DNA from: Hyphomicrobiaceae bacterium
GTDB taxonomy: Bacteria > Pseudomonadota > Alphaproteobacteria > Rhizobiales > Hyphomicrobiaceae
Length of the DNA stretch: 16,142 bases
Assembly (NCBI GenBank): GCA_013214245.1
Contig: JABSQE010000035.1
Coordinates: 1 to 16,142, forward strand
Reading direction: 5' to 3'
In this document: in pieces, positions 7,332 through 15,229 of the stretch
How the letters are laid out: the number at the start of each line of letters is the position of its first letter
Position numbering within the stretch: position 1 is the stretch's first letter
Translations under genes and position numbers: made by a program
Notes under the pieces: generated by a model
Told to the model about the DNA's origin: nothing
What the model saw: the letters and a program-made list of their open reading frames with translations, nothing else
Databases searched by the model: none

Positions 7332-8450
7332 TTGCGTGCAAGGAAATTAAGAACATTGGCATTGGAAATTGACACACGCTTCATGGCAATGGCTGTACAA
7401 ATGGCTGAACGTGGGTTGGGAACAACAGCTCCTAACCCATCTGTTGGTGCCGTTGTAGTTTGCCCTAAGACCCGTAAAGTGTTGGGACGAGGTTGGACAC
7501 AACCAGGTGGTCGCCCCCATGCGGAGCCAATAGCTCTTAAGCTTTCCGGGAAAGCTGCGTTTGGTGCAACTTTGTACGTCACCTTAGAACCTTGCTCGCA
7601 CTTTGGGGTATCACCACCCTGCGTTGAGGCAATAATGGCTGCAGGTGTACAACGGGTAGTTGTGGGTATTAAAGATCCTGATCCACGTGTTGCTGGGCGC
7701 GGTTTGACAAGATTACGAGAAGCAGGTATCGCTGTAAGCCTAGGAGTACTATCGTCAGCATGTCGTTGGGTAACTCTTGGCCATATCCTAAGAGTGACTG
7801 AAAGGCGCCCTTTTATTCAGTTAAAACTAGCTCTCAACTCTGCTGGTCAGGTGCCTCGTGGAAAAGGTGGAAAGCCTGCTTGGGTTACAGGTGCAGATGC
7901 TTGCAAACGAGGACACTTGCTACGTGCCAAAGCTGATGCGATTGTGATAGGACAAAAAACGCTTGTCGATGACAATCCTCTGTTGACCTGTCGTCTACCT
8001 GGACTTGCTCATCAGTCTCCCGCACGTTTTATTCTTAGTGGCAAAACTCCAATTAGTGGTACTTTTAGAATTTTTTCAGACAATTCAACAACTACTAGTT
8101 GGATAACGCGACATACGTCCCTAGTACCATCAACAATTCTCCGCAGTAAATGTGCTATAATTAGAGTTACGGATGTAGACAATCAGATATGGTTACCTGC
8201 AGTAGTTGAGAATTTTGTAGCAAACGGTATTACTCGGTTGCTTGTCGAAGGCGGACCAACAATATGGCGAGCATTTGACCGTTTCCGCCTCGTTGATGAA
8301 GTCATCATGTTCCTTGCCCGCAGCAAAACGGATCAGCACCAAGACGCAATTGAAATGCTTAAATCATTTGTTTCACGCACGCCTTTTAAGCTAATAAGAA
8401 AAACAGCTCTGGAACATGATGATATTTTCATATTTCGTAAAGCAACATAA
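7332..8450 (+). CDS. ribD: Bifunctional riboflavin biosynthesis deaminase/reductase
   Basis: Carries out the second and third steps of riboflavin synthesis: deamination of 2,5-diamino-6-ribosylamino-pyrimidinone phosphate, then NADPH-dependent reduction of its ribosyl side chain. The N-terminal deaminase domain (to about residue 150) has the zinc signature: PHAE with His63 and catalytic Glu65, then LEPCSHFGVSPPC with Cys88 and Cys97, plus APNPSVGAVVV. The C-terminal reductase domain (about 160-370) has RPFIQLKLALNSAGQV, KADAIVIGQKTLVDDNPLL and RLLVEGGPTIWRAF. Length, about 370, is normal. The start is uncertain: TTG 7332 is the longest option, TTG 7356 has AGGA about 11 bases upstream, and ATG 7383 begins close to the domain. 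It heads the rib cluster but is separated from ribE by 101 bases. Confidence 0.95.
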   Translation: MRARKLRTLALEIDTRFMAMAVQMAERGLGTTAPNPSVGAVVVCPKTRKVLGRGWTQPGGRPHAEPIALKLSGKAAFGATLYVTLEPCSHFGVSPPCVEAIMAAGVQRVVVGIKDPDPRVAGRGLTRLREAGIAVSLGVLSSACRWVTLGHILRVTERRPFIQLKLALNSAGQVPRGKGGKPAWVTGADACKRGHLLRAKADAIVIGQKTLVDDNPLLTCRLPGLAHQSPARFILSGKTPISGTFRIFSDNSTTTSWITRHTSLVPSTILRSKCAIIRVTDVDNQIWLPAVVENFVANGITRLLVEGGPTIWRAFDRFRLVDEVIMFLARSKTDQHQDAIEMLKSFVSRTPFKLIRKTALEHDDIFIFRKAT

Positions 8451-8551
8451 TCTTAACTAACGTTGAGGTTAATAGCCTAACACTTCCATAAAGCAATTAT
8501 ATCATGCATAAAGAGATTGTCCAAATTAGAGCGACATAAGGAAGATGAAAG

Positions 8552-9145
8552 ATGTTTAGTGGAATTATCACCAACGTTGGAGAGGTGGCCGCATGTAATG
8601 GTGATGCGTTTGTGATTACCAGCAATTATGATGCTAATTCTATTGAGATTGGTGCATCTATTGCCTGCTCAGGTTGCTGCCTAACGGTAACTGATGTTAG
8701 AACGCATAATGGCGGCGCTGCATTTACTGTAGACGTTTCCAATGAGACTAGGTCTAAAACTAATCTCGGGGAATGGAAAATTGGAACGAAAGTTAACTTG
8801 GAACGCTCACTAAAACTCGGCGATGAAATGGGTGGACATATTGTAACAGGACACATTGATGGTCTCGCGCATATTTCTGACATCTACGCCGATGGTGATT
8901 GCCAAAGATTTGTATTCGAAGCACCAGAACATCTTGCGTTATATATTGCCCCTAAAGGTTCTATTGCTATCAATGGTACATCACTGACTATCAACGAAGT
9001 AGCAGGTCAAGCTTTTGGTATAAATTTTATACCGCACAGCTTAAGCATGACTACTTGGGGCGTGCAGGAGATTGGTACTGCAGTTAATATCGAGGTTGAT
9101 TTATTTGCACGCTATGTGGCGCGACTATTGGAGTACCGACAGTGA
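8552..9145 (+). CDS. ribE: Riboflavin synthase, alpha chain
   Basis: Catalyses the last step, dismutation of two 6,7-dimethyl-8-ribityllumazine molecules into riboflavin and the pyrimidinedione substrate of lumazine synthase. Two similar barrel domains are visible. The first begins MFSGIITNVGEV and contains GCCLTVTD and VDVSNETRSKTNL. The second begins GGHIVTGHIDG and contains GSIAINGTSLTINEV and INFIPHSLSMTTWG. At 197 residues it matches the family. ATG 8552 is supported by a strong ribosome binding site, AAGGAAG at 8538-8544, seven bases upstream, one of the clearest in the window. The stop TGA overlaps the GTG start of ribBA, so the two are translationally coupled. Some databases name this gene ribC. 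Confidence 0.97.
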   Translation: MFSGIITNVGEVAACNGDAFVITSNYDANSIEIGASIACSGCCLTVTDVRTHNGGAAFTVDVSNETRSKTNLGEWKIGTKVNLERSLKLGDEMGGHIVTGHIDGLAHISDIYADGDCQRFVFEAPEHLALYIAPKGSIAINGTSLTINEVAGQAFGINFIPHSLSMTTWGVQEIGTAVNIEVDLFARYVARLLEYRQ

Positions 9146-10296
9146 GCCAGAAGCTTAAAACACCTTTTCACGAAACAGATAAAAGTGTTATTTCATCAAC
9201 TGAAAATCTACTTCATGACCTGCGGAACGGCCGCATGGTTATACTAGTTGATGCAGAAGATCGCGAAAATGAAGGCGATCTTGTTATCCCTGCTCAGATG
9301 GCAACTCCTGATGTAATAAACTTTATGGCAACATACGGTAGAGGCTTAGTATGCTTGAGCCTTATGGAAGAGCGAGCGCGACAATTACGGTTGGAATCCA
9401 TGGTACGTACTAACTCATCACGCACTGGAACTGCATTCACAGTTTCAATAGAAGCACGTGAAGGTATTACAACAGGTATATCTGCGCATGATCGTGCCCG
9501 TACGATTGCAGCTGCTATTGATCCAACTAAAGACCACACCGATATAGTATCACCAGGTCACGTCTTCCCATTAGTAGCACGAAGTGGTGGAGTTTTAATG
9601 CGTGCCGGCCACACCGAAGCTTCCATCGATTTGGCTCGTCTAGCTGGACTTTATCCAGCTGCCGTAATATGCGAGATTATGAAAGACGATGGCACAATGG
9701 CACGTCTTCCTGATCTTCTTCAGTTCGCGCAAAAACACAACCTAAAGGTTGGAACGATCGAAGATTTAGTCGCCTTTCGGTTACGTAATGATAGAGTTGT
9801 GCAAGAAGTGAGTCAAACACCTGTAACATCGACTATTGGTGGTGACTTTATGCTTCACTTGTACGAAGCGACAGCTTCGACAGTTGAGCATGTCGCCATG
9901 GTCAAAGGTAATATCTATAATACAAATCCAGTGATGGTCCGTGTACATGTTTTGAATATATTAGACGATCTGCTAGGTGTGAGGAATGGCTCAGATGGAT
10001 GCGAACTAATTCAGAAATCTATGACTATGATAGCAGAGGAAGGATGTGGAGTTCTTGTACTCATCCAAGATCAGCGTGCAAAGGCTATTTCTATGCAACT
10101 AGCTAACTATAAAGGTAATATTTTGCCTGAGCGCAATATCCGAGAACAGCGTATAGTTGATGTTGGTGTTGGTTCTCAAATCTTACGAGATCTTGGAATT
10201 AAAGATATGATTTTACTTACGAATTCTCCTAAGTCTGTTTATGTTGGACTAGATGGCTACGGCTTGAGAATCATTGAACATCGATCAATCGTGTGA
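9142..10296 (+). CDS. ribBA: DHBP synthase with degenerate GTP cyclohydrolase II domain (RibBA/RibBX type)
   Basis: The N-terminal domain (to about residue 210) is 3,4-dihydroxy-2-butanone 4-phosphate synthase, which turns ribulose 5-phosphate into the four-carbon unit for lumazine. The metal/substrate loop EDRENEGD (39-46) and HTEASIDLARLAG (157-169) are intact. The C-terminal part (about 230-384) has the RibA fold by pattern (VRVH, GCGVLVLI, LGIKDMILLTNSP, GLDGYGL), but the zinc motif that should contain three cysteines (GSxxCDC type) reads DLLGVRNGSDGCELI, with only one cysteine. The catalytic stretch is also altered. GTP cyclohydrolase II activity is therefore probably absent, as described for RibBX-type proteins in alphaproteobacteria, and a separate ribA elsewhere is expected. 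GTG 9142 has GGAG (9130-9133) eight bases upstream and overlaps the ribE stop. Confidence 0.93.
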   Translation: MSQKLKTPFHETDKSVISSTENLLHDLRNGRMVILVDAEDRENEGDLVIPAQMATPDVINFMATYGRGLVCLSLMEERARQLRLESMVRTNSSRTGTAFTVSIEAREGITTGISAHDRARTIAAAIDPTKDHTDIVSPGHVFPLVARSGGVLMRAGHTEASIDLARLAGLYPAAVICEIMKDDGTMARLPDLLQFAQKHNLKVGTIEDLVAFRLRNDRVVQEVSQTPVTSTIGGDFMLHLYEATASTVEHVAMVKGNIYNTNPVMVRVHVLNILDDLLGVRNGSDGCELIQKSMTMIAEEGCGVLVLIQDQRAKAISMQLANYKGNILPERNIREQRIVDVGVGSQILRDLGIKDMILLTNSPKSVYVGLDGYGLRIIEHRSIV

Positions 10297-10323
10297 ACGA
10301 ATTATGGGAAAGTAGTTGAAGAC

Positions 10324-10839
10324 ATGTCGAGATCAAGCTTAAAGGCTGTAGTTGGTGATTTTCCGGAACTATTTCAGAAACAACATATATTAATTATTGA
10401 AGGACATTATTACGAAGAAATCGGTGCTGCACTATTACATGGAGCTATTAATGAACTCGAATCTATAGGAGCTAGCTACACGCATGTCGTTGTGCCAGGA
10501 GCGTTGGAAATTCCACAGGTTCTAGTTCAGGCTCTTGAAAGAGATTTGATTGGGATTGACGCTGATGAGCCTAAGTTTACCGGCGTTATAGTCTTAGGAT
10601 GTGTAATTCGCGGCGAAACATACCATTTTGAAATTGTTTGCACAGAGGCAAACCGTGCTATTATGGATCTGACTATCGCTCATGTAATTCCACTTGGGAA
10701 TGGAATTTTAACAGTTGACACTTACGAGCAGGCTTTTGAGCGCGCTTCTGACAATTGCAAAGGCAAAGGCAGAGAGGCTGCTCGTGCATGCTTAAAATTG
10801 ATTGAAGTCGCAGCTCGATTTGATGGTGAGATCGATTAA
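10324..10839 (+). CDS. ribH: 6,7-dimethyl-8-ribityllumazine synthase
   Basis: Condenses the RibB product with the RibD-pathway pyrimidine to make lumazine, the substrate of riboflavin synthase. 171 residues. Family blocks include HVVVPGALEIPQVL, GVIVLGCVIRGETYHFEIV with the conserved active-site histidine, and PLGNGILTVDTYEQAFERA. The usual lumazine synthase sequence GVLTxxxxxQAxxRA is well matched, so the enzyme looks functional. It starts 27 bases after ribBA, and no strong ribosome binding site precedes ATG 10324. Its stop codon TAA shares its last base with the ATG of nusB. The ribE-ribBA-ribH-nusB order is typical of alphaproteobacteria. Confidence 0.96.
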   Translation: MSRSSLKAVVGDFPELFQKQHILIIEGHYYEEIGAALLHGAINELESIGASYTHVVVPGALEIPQVLVQALERDLIGIDADEPKFTGVIVLGCVIRGETYHFEIVCTEANRAIMDLTIAHVIPLGNGILTVDTYEQAFERASDNCKGKGREAARACLKLIEVAARFDGEID

Positions 10840-11336
10840 TGGTTCCGGCCCCGCAAAAGTTTCCGACGGGCACTCAGCGCAGTGCAGCTAGGCTAGCAAG
10901 TGTTCAAGCACTGTACCAAATGGATATCGCTGGGACCGATATAAATGACATCCTACAAGAATTTACACTTTACCGTTTCGCACAAAGCGATGACATTGAC
11001 AGTACGGTAGAGCCAGATGCTGCTTTTTTTAAAGACCTCCTGCAAGGTGTAATGCGATGTCAAACTGATATTGATCCCGTTGTTGATGAACAGCTAGCGT
11101 CAGGGTGGCGCCTTGTAAGAATAAACTCCATTTTACGCGCTATTTTACGTTCAGCATTATTTGAATTGATGGAACGGAAGGATGTTCCTTTAAAGGTTGT
11201 CATAAACGAGTATATAGATGTCGCACATGCTTTTTTCGATACAGATGAACCGCGAGTAGTTAATGGTATCTTGCATAATCTCGGCAAACGATATCGTCCA
11301 ACTGAAATAACGAAATCCTCTAACTCCGATCTATAG
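10839..11336 (+). CDS. nusB: Transcription antitermination factor NusB
   Basis: All-helical RNA-binding protein that joins NusE (ribosomal protein S10) on boxA RNA to promote antitermination, chiefly on rRNA operons. At 165 residues it is slightly longer than the E. coli protein, as in other alphaproteobacteria. Visible landmarks are the N-terminal RSAARLASVQALYQMDIAG, the central GWRLVRINSILRAILRSALFEL and the C-terminal VPLKVVINEYIDVAHAFF followed by VNGILHNLGKRYRP, all characteristic. ATG 10839 overlaps the ribH stop by one base, and GGTGAG (10825-10830) inside the end of ribH gives a ribosome binding site eight bases upstream. In many relatives thiL comes next; here it does not, and tlyA follows after 57 bases. 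Confidence 0.95.
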   Translation: MVPAPQKFPTGTQRSAARLASVQALYQMDIAGTDINDILQEFTLYRFAQSDDIDSTVEPDAAFFKDLLQGVMRCQTDIDPVVDEQLASGWRLVRINSILRAILRSALFELMERKDVPLKVVINEYIDVAHAFFDTDEPRVVNGILHNLGKRYRPTEITKSSNSDL

Positions 11337-11378
11337 TAATAATCTATTGAAAATTTAAAAATGCATGAGTAAGACAGT

Positions 11379-11387
11379 TGCTATAAT
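11379..11387 (+). promoter_or_regulatory. Extended -10 promoter TGCTATAAT just upstream of tlyA
   Basis: TGCTATAAT at 11379-11387 is a full extended -10 element (TGn plus a perfect TATAAT). Only six bases separate it from ATG 11394, so transcription would be expected to begin at or next to the start codon, and there is no ribosome binding site in between. No good -35 box is seen at the proper distance, which an extended -10 can tolerate. tlyA may thus be read from its own leaderless mRNA. Confidence 0.5.
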
Positions 11388-11393
11388 TTCAGC

Positions 11394-12158
11394 ATGACAA
11401 AAATTAGATGTGCAGTGCAAAAAAAGACACGGCTCGACGTAGAGATGTTTAATAGAGGAATGGCACAATCTCGTACGCGTGCTCAAGATCTGATTAGTAG
11501 TGGGTTTGTTGAGGTGGATGGCTATATTTGTTTAAAAGCTTCAACAGCGATAAGGTCACATAATATAATACACATCAGACAAGGTGCACCAGATTACGTT
11601 TCCCGTGGCGCAGTAAAGTTAACAGCAGCTCTCGAGTATTTTAAATTTCCCGTACAGGGACATTATTGTCTAGATGTTGGTGCTTCAACTGGTGGATTTA
11701 CGGATATATTATTACAAAAAGGTGCACGACACATACTTGCAATCGATGTAGGTCACAAACAACTTCATCCTTCACTTAGACTAAAACCCGAAGTAACTTA
11801 CCTAGAAGGCTTTGATGCACGAAAATTAACTCCAGAAGTAGTAGGTATCCCCGTAGAAGCAGTTGTGATTGATGTTAGCTTTATTTCAATTATTAAAATT
11901 TTACCTTTTATTATCCCCTTAATCTCTTGTAACTGCTGGCTCATTTTTCTAGTAAAACCACAGTTTGAAGTAGGATTAAAACATATCAAAAAAAATGGAA
12001 TTGTAACTAACGCGGCTGTGCGGGAGTTAGCACTAACCAATACTGTTCAATGGTTGGTTAAAAATACAAACCTTAAGATTTGTGGTACGCTTAAAAGCCC
12101 AATTTCAGGTGGCTCCGGCAATCAAGAATATCTAGTTGGAGCATGTCAGATTGACTAA
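11394..12158 (+). CDS. tlyA: TlyA-family rRNA 2'-O-methyltransferase (S4 + FtsJ domains)
   Basis: 254 residues with an N-terminal S4 RNA-binding domain (about 12-62: RLDVEMFNRGMAQSRTRAQDLISSGFVEVDG) and a C-terminal FtsJ-like SAM-dependent domain. Visible motifs are SRGAVKLTAAL (70-80) with the first catalytic lysine, the SAM-binding DVGASTGGFTD (94-104), IDVSFIS (159-165), LVKPQFE (187-192) and the final GGSGNQEYLV. Known TlyA proteins methylate the 2'-oxygen of cytidines in 16S and/or 23S rRNA; the old 'hemolysin' label should not be taken literally. The exact target here is not decidable by sequence. The C-terminus overlaps the next methyltransferase gene. ATG 11394 has no ribosome binding site but sits directly after an extended -10 element. 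Confidence 0.92.
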   Translation: MTKIRCAVQKKTRLDVEMFNRGMAQSRTRAQDLISSGFVEVDGYICLKASTAIRSHNIIHIRQGAPDYVSRGAVKLTAALEYFKFPVQGHYCLDVGASTGGFTDILLQKGARHILAIDVGHKQLHPSLRLKPEVTYLEGFDARKLTPEVVGIPVEAVVIDVSFISIIKILPFIIPLISCNCWLIFLVKPQFEVGLKHIKKNGIVTNAAVRELALTNTVQWLVKNTNLKICGTLKSPISGGSGNQEYLVGACQID

Positions 12159-13383
12159 ACAGAAAATAAAAATAACAGCTCTTAGTAAAAATGGTCGTGG
12201 CATCGGATATTTTTCAGGACGTCCAGTTTTTATACCGCACGCTTTAATTGGGGAAACATGGCTTTGTGATACAAAAAATGATGAATTTAAATGCATTGTA
12301 GAATTACCTGATCGTCTTATACCACCGTGCAATCACTTTCCAGCATGTGGGGGATGCACAACGCAACATATACCTAAACTTTTATATCAAACGTGGAAAA
12401 TGGGACTGTTACGTGAACACTTAACTCAAAAAGGAATAAACTTTGATCCAAAAAACATGATAACATTTGGTGACCACAAACGACGGCGCTGCGCTCTTTC
12501 TGCAATGAAAAATGTTTCTGGTCGAGTTCTTCTAGGTTATCACCGAATTCACAGTCATGAACTAATTTCGCTTGAAGATTGTTTGGTTTTAACTCCGACT
12601 ATCGTTAAGTCTTTACCAGGATTAAGGACTTTATTAGATATTATACTCAAACCTAATATAACCGCAAGGATTACCATACTTCAATGTGAACAGGGACTTG
12701 ATGTTGACCTGAGCTCAATACATATGGATAAATCTCCTTTTCACTCTTTAGAAATAACAACATTAGCGCATCAACTTGGTCTAATACGCCTCACTCATGG
12801 TGGCGATACATTTATTATGCAGACTCAACCGACAGTTCGCTTAAACCAAACTTGTATTCCCATTCCTAATGCAACTATTTTTTTACAACCTATCTATGAG
12901 GCAGAACGAAAAATTTGTCGATATATTTCATCTGCTGTCGGTAATAGCAAGTACGTTGCAGATCTTTTCTGCGGTATTGGTAGTTTTACATTTGATATAG
13001 CACAGAATTCGAAAGTTTTAGCTATAGATTATAACAAGTTTGCAATAGCTTCTCTGAAAAAAGGGTATAATAATAGCAAGGGTCTAAAACCTATTAGAAC
13101 ACTTGTTCGAGACTTATTTAGAGAACCTCTATCGAGGAGAGAACTTGAAGCTTTTGATGCTGTTATTTTTGATCCACCTAGATCTGGTGCCGAACAACAA
13201 GCAAAAGCTATTGCCAGCTCAAAAGTAAAGACTATAGTTGCAGTGTCTTGCAATCCCCAAACACTGGCTCGAGATCTTAAAATCTTAATAGACGGGAACT
13301 ATAAGCTCGTAGAACTGTATCCTATTGACCAATTCTCATATTCTGCTCATTTAGAATGTGTAGCAGTTCTCAAAAAAGTCTAA
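12151..13383 (+). CDS. rlmD: 23S rRNA uracil-5 methyltransferase, RlmD/RumA family
   Basis: SAM-dependent RNA methyltransferase placing C5-methyl groups on uridine, most like the 23S rRNA enzymes RlmD/RlmC. From TTG 12151 the protein has 410 residues. An N-terminal TRAM-like segment (to about 50) is followed by cysteines 60, 66 and 69 in CNHFPACGGC and a fourth at 144 (LEDC), which form the [4Fe-4S] site of this family. The SAM motif is DLFCGIGSF (271-279). DPPR lies at 341-344, the catalytic nucleophile Cys367 in VAVSCNPQTLARDL, and the general base Glu402 in SAHLEC. I chose TTG 12151 because GGAG (12138-12141) is nine bases upstream; TTG 12136 would add five residues. It overlaps the end of tlyA by eight bases. 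The exact uridine, and RlmD versus RlmC, cannot be decided from this sequence alone. Confidence 0.88.
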   Translation: MTKQKIKITALSKNGRGIGYFSGRPVFIPHALIGETWLCDTKNDEFKCIVELPDRLIPPCNHFPACGGCTTQHIPKLLYQTWKMGLLREHLTQKGINFDPKNMITFGDHKRRRCALSAMKNVSGRVLLGYHRIHSHELISLEDCLVLTPTIVKSLPGLRTLLDIILKPNITARITILQCEQGLDVDLSSIHMDKSPFHSLEITTLAHQLGLIRLTHGGDTFIMQTQPTVRLNQTCIPIPNATIFLQPIYEAERKICRYISSAVGNSKYVADLFCGIGSFTFDIAQNSKVLAIDYNKFAIASLKKGYNNSKGLKPIRTLVRDLFREPLSRRELEAFDAVIFDPPRSGAEQQAKAIASSKVKTIVAVSCNPQTLARDLKILIDGNYKLVELYPIDQFSYSAHLECVAVLKKV

Positions 13384-13718
13384 AATTATAAATCTTCTAA
13401 GCCAAATTAATTTCACTAACTATAATTTATGGTAAACAATCCTTAAATTTCATCTAGATGCTGATAAACTTAACTTTTTAGGTTTTAAAAATTTCTGGCT
13501 GGTACTGCGTAGTGACTGCCACCAGAAATCCACTTGCTCTCCACAAAACTGGGCTAGATGACAATCAACATATAAGTCAAAATTACAACTGCGATTGAAT
13601 GGTTATTATATCCCAGAAATAAAATTAAACCGGTTACATTTTTGGACGGTAAGTTGGATCAGATTAAAGTGTCTGATTAGAATAAAGAGAGTTTTATTTT
13701 TCTAGTTTAAAGGAATAA
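13384..13718. other. Spacer between the convergent rlmD-like and rpsD genes
   Basis: About 335 bases with no coding frame of note. The one structured element is the terminator-like hairpin at 13486-13529, described separately. The remainder is AT-rich, and no tRNA or other RNA gene was recognised. Confidence 0.55.
13486..13529 (-). terminator. Rho-independent terminator-like hairpin facing rpsD
   Basis: ATTTCTGG (13491-13498) pairs with CCAGAAAT (13522-13529). After a one-base bulge the stem continues with TGG/CCA and two weaker pairs. Read on the minus strand the stem is followed by a T-rich tail (TTTTTAAAA), so it is oriented to end transcription coming from rpsD, about 190 bases after its stop. 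On the plus strand no T tract follows, so it would act poorly for the rlmD-like gene. Confidence 0.55.
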
Positions 13719-14336
13719 CTAGCGAGAATAAAACTCAACAACCAGATTGGGTTCCATAATTACTGGAAAAGGCACATCCGATAGAGACGGAATTCTTTGA
13801 AACACAGCACGCATATTTTCATGATCGACATCTATATATTCTGGAGTATCACGTTCAGGACTTTGAGTAGCCTCCAACACAAACGGTATGGCCCTAGATT
13901 TCTCACGAAGCTCAATAACATCGCCGGTACGACAACGATAACTAGGAATATTAACACGCTTTCCGTTTACTTTGATATGACCATGCGACACAAACTGCCG
14001 TGCTGAAAAAACGGTGGGCACAAATTTCGAACGGTAAATTATTGTGTCTAATCGCCTTTCTAACAATCCTATTAGATGCTCGGATGTAGAACCTTTAAGG
14101 CGAACTGCTTCAGTGTAAAGTTTACGAAAATGACGCTCATTAATATTGCCGTAATAACCTTTAAGCTTTTGCTTCGCTCGGAGCTGTTGCCCAAAGTCAG
14201 ACAGTTTACCACCACGACGATCCCCATGCTGTCCAGGCCGGCTATCACGTTTATTAAGAGGACTTTTAGGTCTCCCCCAAATATTTTCACCCATGCGACG
14301 GTCTATTTTATGCTTGGCGCGAATACGTTTTGTCAT
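13719..14336 (-). CDS. rpsD: 30S ribosomal protein S4
   Basis: 205 residues, normal for alphaproteobacterial S4. It binds 16S rRNA early in 30S assembly. It opens MTKRIRAKHKIDRRMGENIW and contains the SPLNKRDSRPGQHG segment, ERHFRKLYTEAVRLKG, LLERRLDTIIYRSKFVPTVF and the S4 RNA-binding domain (SARQFVSHGHIKVNGKRV, then IPSYRCRTGDVIEL). The usual C-terminal VEFYSR is present. The frame is open 132 bases further upstream, but ATG 14336 has GGAG eight bases before it and matches the family start, so the longer version is rejected. It is isolated from other ribosomal protein genes. Confidence 0.97.
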   Translation of the reverse strand: MTKRIRAKHKIDRRMGENIWGRPKSPLNKRDSRPGQHGDRRGGKLSDFGQQLRAKQKLKGYYGNINERHFRKLYTEAVRLKGSTSEHLIGLLERRLDTIIYRSKFVPTVFSARQFVSHGHIKVNGKRVNIPSYRCRTGDVIELREKSRAIPFVLEATQSPERDTPEYIDVDHENMRAVFQRIPSLSDVPFPVIMEPNLVVEFYSR

Positions 14337-14442
14337 TTTAGCCACTCCATAATTGTTATACTTGATGGAGCGCCCCTTCCTCTGCTTATTTAAAGCTGAC
14401 AGATCGTAGATGTAAACACTACTATCGCAGGCGCACCTATAA

Positions 14443-14478
14443 AACAATAAAACTAAGATATCTAGCACTTCTAGTCAA
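14443..14478 (-). promoter_or_regulatory. Possible rpsD promoter
   Basis: On the minus strand TTGACT (14478-14473) is a good -35 box. Seventeen bases further lies TAGTTT, a weak -10 match. It would give rpsD an untranslated leader of roughly 100 bases. Only the -35 is convincing. Confidence 0.3.
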
Positions 14479-14520
14479 TGATATAATCTATATAAATTTT
14501 TGATTAGGTACGGCCCTCGA

Positions 14521-15144
14521 TTATTCTGGTAAATCTGGTCCAGTCGCGACATAACTTGAGACTAAATCTTTAATTTTTTTTCTTTGCTCGTCAGTACAAG
14601 TTTTTGTTGCCGTTGGTCCCTCTTTAACCACAACTTCTTTACCGTTTTTTTTCTCTTTAACTTCAAGCTTACCGACCAACATCATGACCGTCGTCAAATG
14701 TAATTGATTGATGTACACCATCTGCTGAGGTGTCCATTTTTTTGATTGTGTCTCACGTAGCATTAACGAACGATAGTTCTTAATTTGATCCTCTGACAAA
14801 TCACAGATTTGAGCATGAGCAGATAAGCGAGCTGTCATGATTACTTCACGCCCTTTAAGTAAAGGGACAGTCATAGCACTACGCTTTTTCTTGTCGATAA
14901 ATATAGCTTTGCCATTTGGTGGCGTGAATTTGTCAGGTGTGTAGACCCATGCATAGTCCATAATCGTTTGCACTGAACGATCACTGAGTTGGTTTTGTGC
15001 ATTGATCTTAGCCACGCTTGTCGCCATGAAAATTACAAACAGACTAACTGCAGTAAACGCTAAATTTAGTTCGCGAATAGTGTTCATGCCCTTGTTCATC
15101 TCTTTCAACACGACCTCAATAATATCGTACGCTGTGCGTCGCAT
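14521..15144 (-). CDS. Secreted protein of unknown function
   Basis: About 207 residues; I do not recognise the family. A hydrophobic segment (LAFTAVSLFVIFMATSVA, residues about 29-46) preceded by a basic stretch suggests a signal peptide, possibly cleaved after INA-Q. The mature part has a tryptophan/tyrosine-rich start (MDYAWVYTPDKFTPPNGKAI), a lysine cluster (FIDKKKRS), two cysteines (AQICDL and TKTCTDEQ) that could form a disulfide, and a lysine-rich tail (KLEVKEKKNGKEVVVKEG). Start choice: ATG 15144 is preceded by GGTGG a few bases upstream. Internal methionines at 15099 and 15087 would give a more ordinary signal-peptide length and are equally possible. It lies between trmJ and rpsD on the same strand. 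The composition is consistent with a real gene rather than a shadow of another frame. Confidence 0.7.
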   Translation of the reverse strand: MRRTAYDIIEVVLKEMNKGMNTIRELNLAFTAVSLFVIFMATSVAKINAQNQLSDRSVQTIMDYAWVYTPDKFTPPNGKAIFIDKKKRSAMTVPLLKGREVIMTARLSAHAQICDLSEDQIKNYRSLMLRETQSKKWTPQQMVYINQLHLTTVMMLVGKLEVKEKKNGKEVVVKEGPTATKTCTDEQRKKIKDLVSSYVATGPDLPE

Positions 15145-15229
15145 TATCCACCATACATATATGACTAGAAATTAATCCAAAAAAACTGAGTTTTGTAGTT
15201 TTACATCAATCTCGCCTCGTTATTATAAA

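Noticed and set aside
7200..8551. FMN riboswitch upstream of ribD or ribE
   Set aside because: None of the conserved RFN-element segments could be found in either spacer.
14076..14393. 105-codon plus-strand frame
   Set aside because: Antisense to rpsD; a shadow frame.
13719..14468. Longer rpsD reading frame of 249 codons
   Set aside because: The extra N-terminus is unlike S4, and ATG 14336 has a good ribosome binding site and the family start MTKRIRAKHK.
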